In this document: positions 39,134 through 51,850 of the stretch, piece after piece | Layout: each line of letters starts with the position of its first letter | Numbering within the stretch: the first letter of the stretch is position 1 | From: Echeneis naucrates | Taxonomy: Eukaryota; Chordata; Actinopteri; Carangiformes; Echeneidae | Length of the DNA stretch: 64,000 nt | Assembly (NCBI RefSeq): GCF_900963305.1 | Contig: NC_042532.1 | Coordinates: 15,588,707-15,652,706, forward strand | Direction: 5' to 3' | Made by a program: the position numbers and the translations under genes | The notes under the pieces: model-generated | The model's database searches: none | What the model saw: the letters and a program-made list of their open reading frames with translations, nothing else | What the model was told of the DNA's origin: nothing

Positions 39134-41565
39134 ATGTCAGCGGTCACATCCAGACTGTCTCAGGATGAGCAGAAGAAGCTGCTCTCTCTCTTTGGCCACG
39201 TCAGACTCCACCTGCTTTACAAAGCCTCCATCCACGGCTTCAATGCTGGTGCTTTCCACGGCCGCTGCGATAGACAGGGGCCCACCATCATTGTAGCCTA
39301 CAATGCTGCCGGGTTTGTTTTTGGTGCTTTCACCTTAAAGGACTACACCCAGTGCAACCAATATATCCACGATGAGGAGGCTTTCCTCTACAGCATCAGT
39401 GCAGAGAGGAAACACCCACTGAGGGTGGGGGGCTTGGCTGGGCAGCACGCCTTCAATGATGGAACTGGTGGTCCACATTTCGGTGCTTTGGTGTTCCTGA
39501 ATCAGAACAGAGCCGAGATCCTGTCAAACCCGGGGACGAGCTTTGCCTTTCAGCCGGAGGAGATGCACGGAAACGACTTGGTGCTGACTGAGTTGGAAGT
39601 GTATCGAGTTGAAGGTGTGTGACAAAAAGCTGTCTTTTCTTAACAAGTATGGCTGATGGCATAAATACACTTTTATATTTAAAAAAAAAAAGAAAGAAAA
39701 AGATTTAACTCTTGACCCTTGAATTCAAGTCAAAACTTTTTACAATAAATGATCCAGTAGGAATAGCTTTACAGACTAACAGCAAAGCATTGTGCAAATA
39801 AATTTAGTAAATGTAATGAGCCAATAATATATGTGCTCCATGCAGGACTGGGAGATCTCCTGGACAAACCCTGGAGGAGCATCCACTGGAGTGATATGTA
39901 TTTATAAGCATGTGGTCTCATTAACATTTGTTTACTTACCAATCCTGCTAACATCCTCACCTACCGCTGCATTTGTGTGTAACATTGACTTTTGATATTG
40001 TTAACATTTAACCATGCCACCTAATTTTTACTTCAAAAGGTTTTGTTCATTTTTTGTTGTTATCTTGGGTATTTTTTAGACTATCATTTATTCGTGGTTA
40101 AATGTAAACAGCAACTAAAAATTGAACTTCTTCACTTGCTGAGACTTCTGGAACAATTTGTGTCTCCACCAGGAAAAAAGAGGAGCTGATGACGGCCATC
40201 CAGACCTATAAGCCCTGCATCAGAACAGTTAACCAAGCCCGGGTGTTGTTGGTGGGTCCCATTGGGGCTGGAAAGTCCAGTTTCTTCAACTCTATCAACT
40301 CAGCATTTCGAGGAAACATGACATGTCAGGCCATCGCTGGGACCGCGGGGAAGAGTGTGACCACTCAGGTAGGAAGACATGTTTTAATCTTTGGACCATT
40401 TTCAAGCTAAAACCGATTTAGTGGCTATTTATTTATGAAGTGACAAACCAAAGAAATACATGAAGCGATTGTAATATTAATATCTGTATGCTCTGCACAG
40501 GTTGCCACGTTTTAATTATGTTTCTTTTCTGCAGTTTCGCACCTACACCATCAAGGCAGGGAGAGGTGGCAAAGCTCTTCCTCTGTTGCTGTGTGACACG
40601 ATGGGGTTGGAGGACAGCGCTGATGCTGGTTTGGACATCGAGGACCTTGTCAACATCTGTGAAGGTCACATCAAGGATCGCTATCAGGTCTCCCTTATAA
40701 CCACTGGCCTATTTTTCTCGATTTCATGTTAGAACTTCAAGCATCCGACTAAGCATTAGCTGAAGCTTATTCCTTTTTCAGTTTAGTGCCTCTGGTCCTC
40801 TTCTGGAGAGCGCTCCGGGCTACAAGAAAGATGTCACCCTGAATGACAAGATTCACTGCGTGCTCTATGTGGTGGACACCTGCAAAGTTTCTCTCCTTAA
40901 CCAGAAAATTCTGGAAAAGTTCGCGATCATCCGCAAAAAAATCAACCAGCGGGGTAAGCAGTTGAATATTGCTTCCACATTGTGTAGGTGGATAATTTGC
41001 TTTTACAAATATAAATATTCGGCATTAATAACATTATACAATTGAGAAAAATACTTACATTGATGTACCCGTCTGTTGTAGCAGTACCTGTGATGTAGCT
41101 GTGAGGGGCCAGTCAGTTTTTAGCTCATCTTCTATTTTATCTCTAATTTTGTTTTGATGTCTTCCTCTCCTGGACTCTTGCAGGTATTCCTCAGGTAGTT
41201 CTGATGACCAAAATAGACAGGGCCTGTCCTCTGGTGGCAGAAGACTTGAGGAATGTCTATCACAGCGTTTACATCCAGAGAATGGTAACACTTCGAGTTC
41301 AGTACTTTCATAGGTCAGTGCTTGGCTCCATTTGATTCATTTCCATTTGTGCATTGGCCTGGCTGTCTTTCAGGCGCGGCAACTGAGCGAGTCTTTGGGC
41401 ATCCCCTGTGTGCTGCCGGTGAAGAACTACAGCGAAGAGCTGGAGCTGGACCGGGACGCAGACATATTGCTCCTCTCTGCTCTGGAGCTAATACTGAACT
41501 ACAGTGACAGCTTCTTGGAGAACCAGGAAATTGCAGATGAGGAGGTGCATAAAATAAAGCTATAG
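39134..41565 (+). CDS. ifi44l: Interferon-induced protein 44-like (TLDc domain + GTPase)
   Basis: Seven coding exons: 39134-39614, 39846-39897, 40173-40368, 40535-40687, 40782-40953, 41184-41284, 41374-41565, phase-consistent; 448 residues (human IFI44 and IFI44L about 445-450). Exon 1 is a TLDc domain (residues 1-160; 'LLYKASIHGFNAGAFHGRCD', 'GPHFGALVFL'). After a linker with LLDKPWR comes a P-loop GTPase domain: GPIGAGKSS (Walker A, about 206-214), DTMG (about 264-267) and TKID (about 360-363, G4 motif). The protein is cytosolic, an interferon-stimulated antiviral/feedback factor in other vertebrates. The kappa-B/ISRE promoter upstream supports interferon control. Fish carry many ifi44-like copies, so orthology with IFI44 versus IFI44L is not resolvable and the symbol is provisional. 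Human IFI44/IFI44L are on chromosome 1, so the position is lineage-specific. Confidence 0.9.
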
Positions 41566-42254
41566 AAAGTTCAGTTATCCAAACTTGAACACCATGAGTC
41601 TTTTTGTTAAATACATTCCGTTAAATGCAGGGTTGTATGAAATTTAGTCCATTTCTCAGCAGTTGTTTTTCTGTGCTCGAAGTAGCAACAACATCATCTG
41701 TAAACCAGGGAATGGATTGTACTTGATACTGTCTCATTGCCATCGATTAGTATTTTATTATTTTTCGAGGTGTAGTTTATTAGCTTTTTTGTCTCAGGTA
41801 GTGTTTTTATACAGATAGTGTATGAACTTGTTTACACTTTTTTCTTATTCTTTGTTTGAACTGGCTCTCAAAAAGAACTCTGTTATTTTGCTTTCACATT
41901 ATTGATATTTTCATCCTGCAAAGAAGTGACCTCTTACATTTGGAGGATGTTTTGTAACATTTGCTGAAAACCTTTTGTTCTCAGAATAGGAGACTTTGTT
42001 TCCTCTCTTGGCCACTAGATGTCGGTCATAATCTCGTTATTCCTGGTGTTTAGTTATAGAAACACGGGGCGCTTTGAAGACAGGAGGATCGTGTTGCACA
42101 ACTGGTTTCAGCATATTCACGATTTTTTTTTTTGTTGTTGTTAGATTGTTTGCTGTATCTGTTAATGAACAATCTACAATCACATATTTCTGTACGCTGC
42201 AAAAGCAAAGAAACTGCACGTGTAAGTTGAGTAGACTCCATGTAACCAAACACA

Positions 42255-42260
42255 AATAAA
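42255..42260 (+). terminator. Polyadenylation signal of the ifi44-like gene
   Basis: AATAAA about 690 nt past the stop codon. It lies only about 50 bp before the CCAAT box of the next gene on the same strand, gadd45b. Confidence 0.5.
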
Positions 42261-42308
42261 GCCGGATGACATAAAGAAATTCGTGAGTCTTTTCTCTTTT
42301 TTCGTTAG

Positions 42309-42364
42309 CCAATTGCAGAACCGGTGTAGTTTCGGTGCCGCCCTCCTCCCAGTCCCGGTATAAA
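42309..42364 (+). promoter_or_regulatory. gadd45b: gadd45b promoter: CCAAT box and TATA box
   Basis: CCAAT (42309-42313) and TATAAA (42359-42364) are spaced as in a classic inducible core promoter, putting the start site near 42390, about 100 nt before the ATG at 42492. A TATA-driven immediate-early promoter is known for GADD45 genes. Confidence 0.7.
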
Positions 42365-42491
42365 GACGGTGTTGCAACGTTGCCAACAACAAACGCACCT
42401 CCTGCGCGCATCGGACTCTGTGCGGAATATCGAAAGCGCCGGACTGCTATCACGCTTTTCTCTCGCTGGAGTTAGTCTTTCATTTTCGACC

Positions 42492-43707
42492 ATGATTCCC
42501 GAGGAAAGCTTTGAATCCACGGAAAACAGGTGAGGTGTCTTTTTCGGGTTTCGGGCTTAAAGATCGGAGTCGGTGATAGTTTTCTGTCTGCGCCTGAGCC
42601 ATGTGGAGTGCAGAGTGCTGCTGGACCGTCCCGTTTTTGTTTTTTTTCATCAGCAGATATGATCCCTCACTATGACAACTCCTGCATAATCCAGTTGTTA
42701 GCATTGTTTTGCACAGCCCTGTGCATGCATGTTGCATAGTCTGCAGTGAGGGTCATACAGCTAACATACCGTCTCTGCATTACGTAACATTTGTAACGTT
42801 ACAGCAGAAAATCACACCGTTTATGGACGTTATTGTGACTGTGTGGGTTCATACTGTTGGAGTGCACGACATAAGAGGTGTTGGTTTCATTGCTCGCCTC
42901 CTTTCCCAGGATGCAGTCTGCAGGTCTGGCGCTGGAGGAGTTGCTGGTAACGGCTCAGAAACAAGATTGTCTCACCGTTGGCATCTACGAATCAGCCAAA
43001 CTTCTAAATGCGTGAGTCGAAGCTGTTTACTTTGCCTGCCCCCCCCCCCCCCCCTTTCTCTTCAGCGCAACCGTCCCACGCATGTAAGTGCAAGTTCCCG
43101 AGTTCCTGAAACTCACGCGCTTTTCCATTTGCTCTCACCTCCTCAGAGATCCAGACAACGTGGTGCTGTGTGTCCTGGCGGACGACAACGAAGATGATGT
43201 GGCTTTGCAGATCCACTTCACTCTGCTGCAGTCGTTCTGCTGCGACAGCGGCATCACCATCCTGCGAGTGTCCGGCCTTCAGAGGCTGCAGCAGCTGCTG
43301 GGAGCGGTGGATGCCAACCGAAACCAGGACGAGCATAAAGACCTGCACTGCATGCTGGTGACGGTGTGTTGACTCAGCACAGCTGTTGGCTCCCGTGCAA
43401 CTTTGTGGAAAAGATGCAAACATATTATCACTGATCGTTTTCAGACTGTAGTTCAAAAATGTTGCACAGCTTTTGTAGTTAGTTAAACTTTTTTTTTTTT
43501 TTTTTTTTTTTGGGGGGGGGGCTTGTAAGTTGCAAATGCTACATGTAAACTACGTTCTCCTTAAATATGACCAAGAATTTGTTCTGCTTGTTTCCTGTAC
43601 AGAATCCCCAAGCTAACCACTGCAGGCTGCAGGAAGTGGGGACCTACTGCCAGGAGAGCCGACGCCTTGACCAGTGGGTGCCGGAACTGGTGCTGCAAGA
43701 GCGCTGA
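42492..43707 (+). CDS. gadd45b: Growth arrest and DNA-damage-inducible protein 45 beta
   Basis: Four exons with the canonical GADD45 layout: 42492-42529, 42910-43011, 43147-43363, 43603-43707; 153 residues (human GADD45B 160). Family blocks: [41 protein letters not shown], an acidic loop, [16 protein letters not shown] and the C-terminal [11 protein letters not shown], whose -LQER end matches GADD45B rather than GADD45G. The fold is a small L7Ae-like alpha/beta sandwich. GADD45 proteins bind MTK1/MEKK4, CDK1-cyclin B, PCNA and p21 in stress signalling. The A/T-rich 3'UTR (43708-44525) has several ATTTA motifs, in line with an unstable immediate-early mRNA. Convergent with gng7, as in human. 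Slightly short in the loop after LVTNP. Confidence 0.93.
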
Positions 43708-44505
43708 AGGGCCACACGATGATGAACTGAAGGATCAGATGCACATCGAGCAGGGATGTCCTGGAGGGGACTGAGCCGTGGGGGTGGGGGGGTGGGGCCC
43801 TGACTGACCACAAGCAGGAGCTAATGACTCAGTGACTCGGTTGGAGTTCAGACTTTGATCTGATTTGTGGAAAAGACACAGAAAGACAGATTCCAATCCA
43901 GGCCACGTTGTTCTCCATCCTGGAAAGATAACGAAACAACAACAAAAAAAAATTATTTCAAGTTTTTCTGCATACATAGTGAGTAACACTGTGCTTATGG
44001 GGTGTGTTTCTAATCAGCAGGGGATCAGTAGCTTTGAAAAGACAACTTCCACACCCAAGCGTGTTCCTGAAACATCCGTGCGTTACTGTGGACAGAGCAG
44101 GATTGCTGTCGTAGTGAAACTATGCCTGGCATTCTTGTGTATTCGACCACGGGAGTGAGTGTGTGTGTGTGTGAATGTGTGGTATGCATGCAAAATTCTT
44201 GAGCCTTTCTTTAGAAGAGACTGGGCGTGCAGCGTGTGCGTTGCTGAAATGAGCAGCTAAACCTGTGGAGGAATCGTCGCCATGGAAACTGAGATGAAAA
44301 TCATGTTCAAGTTCAAGTCAACATTTACTGGCGTTGCAGGACTGCAAAACAAACTTGCTTCAGGGGCTCTGAACATCGTGGATGCAGAGGAGGACACAGA
44401 AATATAAACCAGCCTTTATCTTTGTGCCTTCAAGAGAGAATTAATTTATTGATTTTATTGTTTGAGTAGCTATTTATTGTACGTTTTTCCTCTGTTAACC
44501 AAGTC

Positions 44506-44511
44506 AATAAA
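44506..44511 (+). terminator. gadd45b: Polyadenylation signal of gadd45b
   Basis: AATAAA following several ATTTA instability motifs and a T-rich stretch, about 800 nt past the stop; the mRNA should end near 44530. Confidence 0.65.
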
Positions 44512-44534
44512 TTATTGTGTTGATAATTAACTGC

Positions 44535-46010
44535 TGGAATGTGTGCATCATGAAAGCAGCCTTGCAATTACAGTTGACGGTGTGGATTTGAGCTCATGCA
44601 ATGGAGAACCCGTGCAGCCGGGGCCAAGTGTTTGTCAGAAATAGACTTGTATAAATTCGCTGGTCCTCCCTCCGTGTTGTGGTAAACGTGTGTCAGTTAC
44701 AGAAAGAAAGTCGGGTGGCGGCGGAAACTTCTTGTTGTGTTGTGCTTTGGGACAAACTGGCAATTCAAGCAGGGCGAACTATTTTCGGGAAAAAAAATCC
44801 ATCTCTGGCTGAATATATCTGACTGCTCAGACGTCACCTGTGCAGGTTTATAAACATGCAGTTGCAAGCTTCAAAAAAAAAAAAAAAGGGGGGGGGGGGG
44901 GGGGAGAAGGCCAAAAGCACGTGCAGATGACTCTTGGGTGGGTGTCACCCCGCCCATTCCGCAGTATCCGGATGTTCTTGCAGCACAGCACGAATGGTTT
45001 GTCCTCCGCTCTGTCGTGCTTCCTGCTCCACCCTCCGCACTCACATGTCTGTGCAGAGCACAGCGAGAGAGGGAACACTCCGGCACATGGACCTCCGATT
45101 TGTTTACCATCAGCTGGACTGGGGGGGGGGGGGGAGTGACCGACAACCGATTGGCTGTGCTTCATCCACCTTCAACCGGATTGGTCGCGACTCGCAGGGG
45201 GGCTGGTTTGAAAGTTGGGAGGAGACTCGTGACTGTTGAAGCGAAGTTTCAAAGGGTGCACAGGTGGCCCGAGACGGTGTGGGCCGGTCACAATAGCACT
45301 GCTGTGAAATGATCCAACTGGGAGGATTTACCTAGTCGAGCTCTTTGTTTACTGCATTCTGCACACCATGCTGCCACCGGGGACAAGGAGCATGTGTGTG
45401 CATGTGCGTCCAAACGATCGGTGTGAGGAAAAAGCCCAGGCCTCTCCCAGCTGTGCAGAAATTCTATTCACCAGGACCAGGCAGCCGTTGCTGTGTTACT
45501 GTTGTGCAATAAAAAAAAAAAAAACACTACCATGTTGGTGTTCGGCAGTTTTAATGCTCACCGTCTAACTTTCACATGATAAGCATGTGAAAAGTAGCCA
45601 ATGAACACTAAGGACTAAAGGCCAAAGGGTTCACTGAGAAGGTCAAAGGTTTTACAGAAAAAAAAAAAAACACAAGGGACAAACCAGAGTGGACACATTT
45701 TAGCATGAAAATGACCCTAAAATTAAAAAGTTAGTTATTACAAGTTATTCTGAAAGAGCTTATCAACATATCATTTTGGGGACTTTGACTGTCCAACATG
45801 TCCTGACTAAATTTGCTGGCAGTCCCATTGGCTAAGTGCTGAGATAATTTATAAGGAAGATGCGTACAGACCTGCTGGTGGGAAAGCATAATCAGGGCAT
45901 TTCATCTGGGAACCATAAATACCATACCAACCTCTTCTGCCGTTATAAAGTGGTGCTCATCGACTGACACGCCTGCAGTGGAATCCATTAGCTAAAAAAG
46001 GTAAAACTCA
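44535..46010. other. Intergenic between gadd45b and gng7, no gene seen
   Basis: Contains G-runs (44888-44904, 45121-45133), A-runs and moderately GC-rich sequence around 44.93-45.25 kb. Frames that stay open there are proline/glycine-rich on both strands, as expected from composition, and have no recognisable domain. Confidence 0.55.
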
Positions 46011-46035
46011 CAAAAAGCAGGTATTATGTCATCTT

Positions 46036-46041
46036 TTTATT
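46036..46041 (-). terminator. gng7: Probable distal polyadenylation signal of gng7
   Basis: Minus-strand AATAAA at the far end of a 5-kb gene-free stretch behind the gng7 stop codon. It would give a 3'UTR of about 5 kb. Nearer hexamers could give shorter forms. Confidence 0.35.
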
Positions 46042-49000
46042 AATGTTATCTACTTCTCAATATCTTTTTTTTAACAGCAATATCCACAAAATATTAACAG
46101 TGTGCAAGAAAACATGAGTTATGGCACATCAGAGAACAGTTACAAAAAATAGATATATTTTCTTCATAATCAATCAAGGCAAAAAGATACATATACTGTA
46201 TGCATACACAGGAGATCAGAACACAAAAGATGAGTCTCGGGAAGGGCTCAGAGCCGATTCAGTGTAGATTGATATGAAAGTCCACCAGCGAGGAGCATCA
46301 CCTCTCCCCCACCTGACCAGATCTGAAAGTCACCAGGCTCCGGCTCTGCGTCGCAACACCAGTGGATTTCCATGTCGAGCCGTGCGTTTTACTTTAAGAC
46401 AGTTCGTTCTGTTGATCTGATATCCAACACCAGCATTAACACAATATACGCCACAATAAGGCAAACTGACAACCAGCCAATCAGAGAAACCGTCAGCTGA
46501 ACCGACACTCTCGGTCAGCTGTCTCTGACTGTAAGCCCAACCAACCATGGAATGATGATTAAAAAAAAAACAAAAAAAAAACAAAAACAAACAAACAAAC
46601 AAAAAAAAAACAGAAAAAAAAAAACAAAACTGCATCTGTCAGACACTATCAGGACAACATCAGGTTGTGTGTGTGTGCTGATTAGGTGAATGTTTTGTCA
46701 GAGAAATCTTTGTCTAACTGCAGAAAAATCAGGGAACTTAACTTCCTTTCCTAAAAACTGTCACTGCCCTTTTCACTGAGCTTTCTTTTTAGTTATTTTA
46801 TTTGCACATTCTTCTTTTTTAATAATACAATGAATAGATTCAATCAATTGAAATGAATACTTCAACATTTTGGGAAATATGTTTGTTTGCTCCGATGGGA
46901 AGAACAGACCAAATATAAGGCAACAAACGGAAGCTGATTAGCTTAGCTTCGCATGAAGACAGCAAGCAGATGAAAAACAGCTTGCCCACTGAAGATAACG
47001 AAATCAGCCGCTCTTCGACGTTAAAGCTCAATATAAATTTGTTTAAGTTGTACAAACCCCCCCCCCCCCCCCAAAGTTAAGGAAAAGTTTATGAGGTTTA
47101 ATAAACTGGGCTATTTCTTGGCTGTGTCCTGGGACGTGTGGAGTTTCCACAACTTCAACAGCACCATATAACATAAGCTGTACGGTAATGAGAGCTCCAG
47201 AGGAGTTGTTGGGGGGGATTTTGTTACCTATGGGCAGAACGATGCTCTGTCTGTTTCCAGTCTTGGAAGTGAAGTGAAGCTGATCTAACAGGCTGCTGAA
47301 TGTAGTATCATATTTGGAAAACTGACATGAAAACTGGTATCAATCCTATAACCCAGAGAAGTTCCTGAAATGTCAAATTATTCCCAAGGTTGTTAAGGCT
47401 TTAATGAGTGGTGAAATACACTGCAGCTGCGATAAGAGAGCTGAAACAGGCCACAACTGAAGAAGAAATTCTTTGAATAATCAAATTTATCATCTTAGTC
47501 ACTCTTGTTATTATCAGCCATCGCATCAAATATTACTCACTGTTCTTCAACTGAATCGTTTTAGCATGCAACAACTTCATCTTACACTTCTCATAAATGT
47601 GCACAAAAAAAAAAAAGGCGCAAAAATATTACAATTGTACTTTTGTTGTGTCAGAATCTCTGACCTGGAATTGCAGGGCTGCACAGAACACACACACACA
47701 CACACTTTTTCAGTTACCCAACAGTCTTGTCCATCACACAGCCACCCACTACAGCCTTTCTGCAGGCTCTGCTCTCTCTGTGAGGCACAAAGGGAAATTA
47801 AATATGAAGCAGGCCTTCGTACCAGGAGCCATCATCCGATTAACTGTGATACTGGATCGAGATTTAAGCTCGTAATGTTAAAGGAATCACTGCTGGATTA
47901 TTGCTGGAAGTCAGGAGATACAAATGCTGCATGGAGGTTAAAAACCAAAGTAACTGCTAGCAGCGAGTTAACTTAGCATAAAGATTGTAAAACAGGAGTT
48001 AAAAAAAAAAAAAAAAGATATCGTGGCTCAGTGTAAAAGGAATGAAATTGGCCTAATTGCTCCTCTGAAAGCTCAAAACCAAAACTACAATTTTAACATT
48101 TAATCAAGTCAATATTATGCATAAATTGGCAAGCTTCAGAGATGCTGGTTGGCAGATTTTATTACATTTGGACTTGCTACCTGTTTCTACTCTTCATGCT
48201 CAGCTAAGTTAACTGATTACTGCTGGGAGCTTTATATTCACACTGCAGATCCAAGAGTGGTATCAAATTTCTCCTCTCATGTTCAAATAAGTGCAAAGTG
48301 TTCTTCTAAACACAGGCTCCAAAAATTGCAGACAAAAAAAAAAAACAAACCAAAAAAAAAAAGCCCAATTTCACAATTCAGAAAATGTGTAGATTACGCT
48401 TTAAGAAGCCTGACCGGTGACCTTTCACATAGACACTCACAGGAGAGTAGGTGTGGATCCATAAACAAATGAACTACTGCTCACCTCTCACTGCCTCCAA
48501 GAAAGCCTCTGACTCTCAAGAGCACGTGCAGCAGGTGGGTCATATTGACCTAGTGATTAGAAAATGGAAAAATCTCTGGGCTCAGCTGCCATGACAGCTC
48601 ATCAGCTGGGTAAACCCAGTCCCAGCAACCCCACCCTGCTGTCCTTCCTGACAAAAGCATTGATGAAATGCGTCAGTGTGAAATATGAGGGCACAAATCT
48701 TTCCTTTGACAATCATCCATCAAACATAAAAAGCCACTGCAAGAGAGAGAGTGAGGGTGTGTTCTATGTGTGTGTTGTCCTTGTAGTCTCATCCAAAATC
48801 AACACAAAAAAAAACTATATATATATATATAGATATATAAAATCTGTGGGGCCTTGTGATGTTTAAAGATAGATCAGGAGGCTGGTTTTTGCCACTGCAG
48901 TGAGGTCCGATGTTGGTTTATCCTCTGACAGGATATTTGACTAAACCTAGCAAGTCTTACTAACAAGGTCTCTAACTTACATGAATTTTATCCCCATCAG

Positions 49001-51024
49001 GTGTATTTGTATCTGTGGTTAAAACCGGCCTCGGCTATCACAAGGTTATAAACCCTAATGATGAAAAAAAAAAAAAAAAGAAGAAGAAAAGAATGGAAAT
49101 AGACATTATCCTGACTGACAGAACAGAATAAGTAGTACTAAAAAAATCCAACATCCACGGAGGGGGAGTCTGTGTTAAGTTTTTGTATCTTACAAACACT
49201 GTACAGGATAATATTCAACTGACCAGGTTCCATAGACTCCATAGAAAGAAGAAAACTCAAAAATAAACCCAAAACAGCTACTCTTCAACTTATCACTTCT
49301 GCACGTCTGAAAGAAAGTTTATACACTTATTTTCTTTCTCTTAACTTCATACCCCCCCCACTCCGTTTTCAGTCTTTACAATCAAGTTTGGTTTTTCAGA
49401 GAGGACGAGCGTTGGGAAGGAAAGGTGGAAAGAGATAACCGGCTCCTACCAGTCCAGACCCTGACCAGTTTCAGCTCACATGAAAGCGAGCTGTTCCACC
49501 AAGGACTCTGGATCTCATTCTATCTGATTTATTGGTGGGGTCATTATTATGCATTAAAACCAGACAAACTTCTCTACAGGAGAGACAAATAAAGCAAACA
49601 GCTCCATCACTGCACTAGCCAATGCAAGCTAGCTCTTCTTCCCATGACTTTCAAAAACTGCCAGTGAGAAGAATCCAAAATGTGCGCAGAAGTTAAGAGA
49701 ATGGTGAGCATTGTTTTTTGTTCTTGGGACAGCTTCATTTTTAGATTTTAAGTTTGGGCTTTCTCCGCCAGCCTAGCAGACCAGAGTGTGGTCAGTCAGC
49801 AACCTCGCCCCCTCTCTCGGGGTAAAGCACAGGGAAGTTTGATGTACAGTAGAAACCCTTGTTCAAAATTCTTGCAGGTACCTGGTTGGATGTTACCCCG
49901 TGGCTTATAATCAGGTCTCCTGTCATTTCATGAATACTAGCAGGAAAAGAAACCTGATCAGCCAGGGCCAACACCTCTGACAAACACAAAATAAAAAAAA
50001 TTAAAAAAAAAAGTACAGTATTATCTGTTAAGTAACGCTCCAACAAAATATCAAAACATACATTGAGTTCACAAACAAGTATTTCTTAAGAAAAAATGCA
50101 GTAAACGTCCGGGGTTCCCCTCATAGGTGCAGATCTGAGGTCAGGTTAGACATCGAATTCGGCCCACGGCAGCCATGATGAACTGCTGTGGAATCAGTGA
50201 CAGCAGATCGGCATCTAGAGACGGCTTTCTGTACATGTTGGCACAGCTGGAGGTTTTGGCCAAAGGCTGCAGACGGCCATATTGAGGCCACAGGCAGAGA
50301 AGGTCTGTTACAGGTTTGGGGAGGGGGGGGGGGGGCATGCTATGGCCGAATAAAGGCAAAGGCTTTAGCCTCTTGCTCCAAAAGGCCCCGCCATGTGACG
50401 ACACTCTCGGACCTCTTTAACTCCCACGTTAAAAAAGAAGAAGCATTTATTCAGCTTTCATTGGGACACCAGGTCACGTTTGGCACAGTTTGCACGAGCA
50501 CCTACCACCCGCTGCTGTTGCCTACATGCATCCTCCCACTCCCTGCCTATGGCGCAGCTGCCTATCATTGTCCCAGCCCCATCAATTCATGGCAAAAGAG
50601 AGGGCGGGGGGGGATCCTTGTTTCCTACTGATTATTAAGGTCCAAATCCCTTCTCAAGTTAGACTGACACTTGTTAATTTACAGCATATATGAATATTAC
50701 CAAAGCACCTTGGATCATACTCAGTGATATACTAATCTCTGCCACTGTGAGCACATGATACCTGCCCCTCAGCTGTGGCTCCAGGGTATATGGCGCTTTT
50801 CCAGGGTGGCTATTTTGGGAGTGTGTGTGTGTGTGTGTGTGTGTGTTTACGTTTGTGTGGTTGTGATGATATTAGACTGGGCCTTGTAAGACCGGAACAG
50901 GCTGCTTGAAGAGTGTGAGGGGAAATCTGAGGATCAATTTAGATTCTGAATGTATATGTTTATGTATGATGGGCGTGTGTGTGTGTGTGTGTGTGTGTGT
51001 GAAGGCAGGAGGAGTGGAGCGCAG
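46042..51024 (-). other. gng7: Probable long 3'UTR of gng7
   Basis: No convincing coding exon on either strand. Holds A-rich runs (46560-46628), a (TA)n tract near 48820 and long A runs at 48001 and 49065. Mammalian GNG7 also has a multi-kilobase 3'UTR. Extent inferred from absence of genes and the terminal polyadenylation hexamer. Confidence 0.4.
50821..50846 (+). repeat. (GT)n microsatellite
   Basis: Thirteen GT units. A second GT run lies at 50975-51001, immediately beside the gng7 stop codon. Confidence 0.9.
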
Positions 51025-51429
51025 CTATAGGATGATGCAGGGTTTCTTGTCCTTGAAAGGGTTTTCGGAGGTGGGAACGCCAACCAGCAGAGGGTCGCTA
51101 CGAGCGTGCTGCTCACAGTAACTCATTAGGTCCGCTGCTGCTTTGGACACCTAATGAGAGAGAGAGAGAGAGAGGAGGACATGGAGACATTTGGGAAAAG
51201 TAAAAGGACAGCAGAAAGGAAAGGTTTAGAGCGATGTGAGGGAAGAGGATGAAACAGGATAAAACAGGAGAAGAGAAGAGAATTAAGGTGGGAGGGAGGC
51301 ATGTTAGAAACAAAGAAACGCCAAGGCGGCAGTTAGCAACCAGCCTACCTTGATGCGTTCAAACCCTGCCTCAATCCTCAGCTGTTCCACCAGTTTCCTG
51401 GCCTGGGCGATATTATTAGTGGTAGACAT
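51025..51429 (-). CDS. gng7: Guanine nucleotide-binding protein gamma-7 subunit
   Basis: Two coding exons, 51429-51349 and 51150-51025; 68 residues, the same as human GNG7. Starts [20 protein letters not shown] and ends [12 protein letters not shown]. The CIIL box is a geranylgeranylation signal that anchors the G-beta-gamma dimer to membrane; the coiled N-terminal helix binds G-beta. In mammals gamma-7 pairs with Golf in striatal dopamine and adenosine signalling. The intron interrupts after ...GFERIK, as in other Ggamma genes. The coding start is preceded by an acceptor (51465), so 5'UTR exons lie upstream on the minus strand. Confidence 0.96.
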
Positions 51430-51754
51430 GCTGATCCATCAGAATACACCAACACAGGAGAAAACTGAGAGAGAAAGCAAAAACGTGACAGAGTGAAAAA
51501 ATGTTCCCTAATTTCATCAAATGCAGCGCTGGCTCATGTGGATGCCAGCAAAACTACACCTAATTATTTAGAGATCAAATGTGGTTAATTATTTTGCATG
51601 TGCACATACTGACATGTCTCCAGTATAAACACACATAAAGCTGATTCAAATACTTCAATACATAATAACCAGACAGGTTGGACGGGCTGCTGGCATATCA
51701 CGGGCCTGGCATACCATTCATGCTCACATTTACGGGAAATGCAGAGTTGTTTAT

Positions 51755-51850
51755 TAACCAAACCTGCCTGTCTTTGGACTGTGGGAGGAAGCCAGAGTGC
51801 TTATGGGAAACCCACGCAGGGGCTGCTCTGCATCACTGTTGCCCCAAAGG
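51755..51850 (-). repeat. Decayed copy of the dispersed fish repeat
   Basis: Minus-strand copy: 'tgtctttggactgtgggagg' and 'gggaaacccacgcagg' are the reverse complement of the hallmark 'cctgcgtgggtttcctccgg'/'cctcccacagtccaaagaca'. Lies in a gng7 5' intron. Confidence 0.65.

Noticed and set aside
44276-44292. X-box-like CGTCGCCATGGAAACTG in the gadd45b 3'UTR, and a similar word at 5470 and 11884
   Set aside because: Only half-sites fit well and none lies at a promoter; the CCATGG palindrome core makes such near matches common.
44840-45312. Four overlapping open frames near the G-runs at 45 kb
   Set aside because: Open on both strands because of G/C-rich low complexity; no splice context and no recognisable protein wording.
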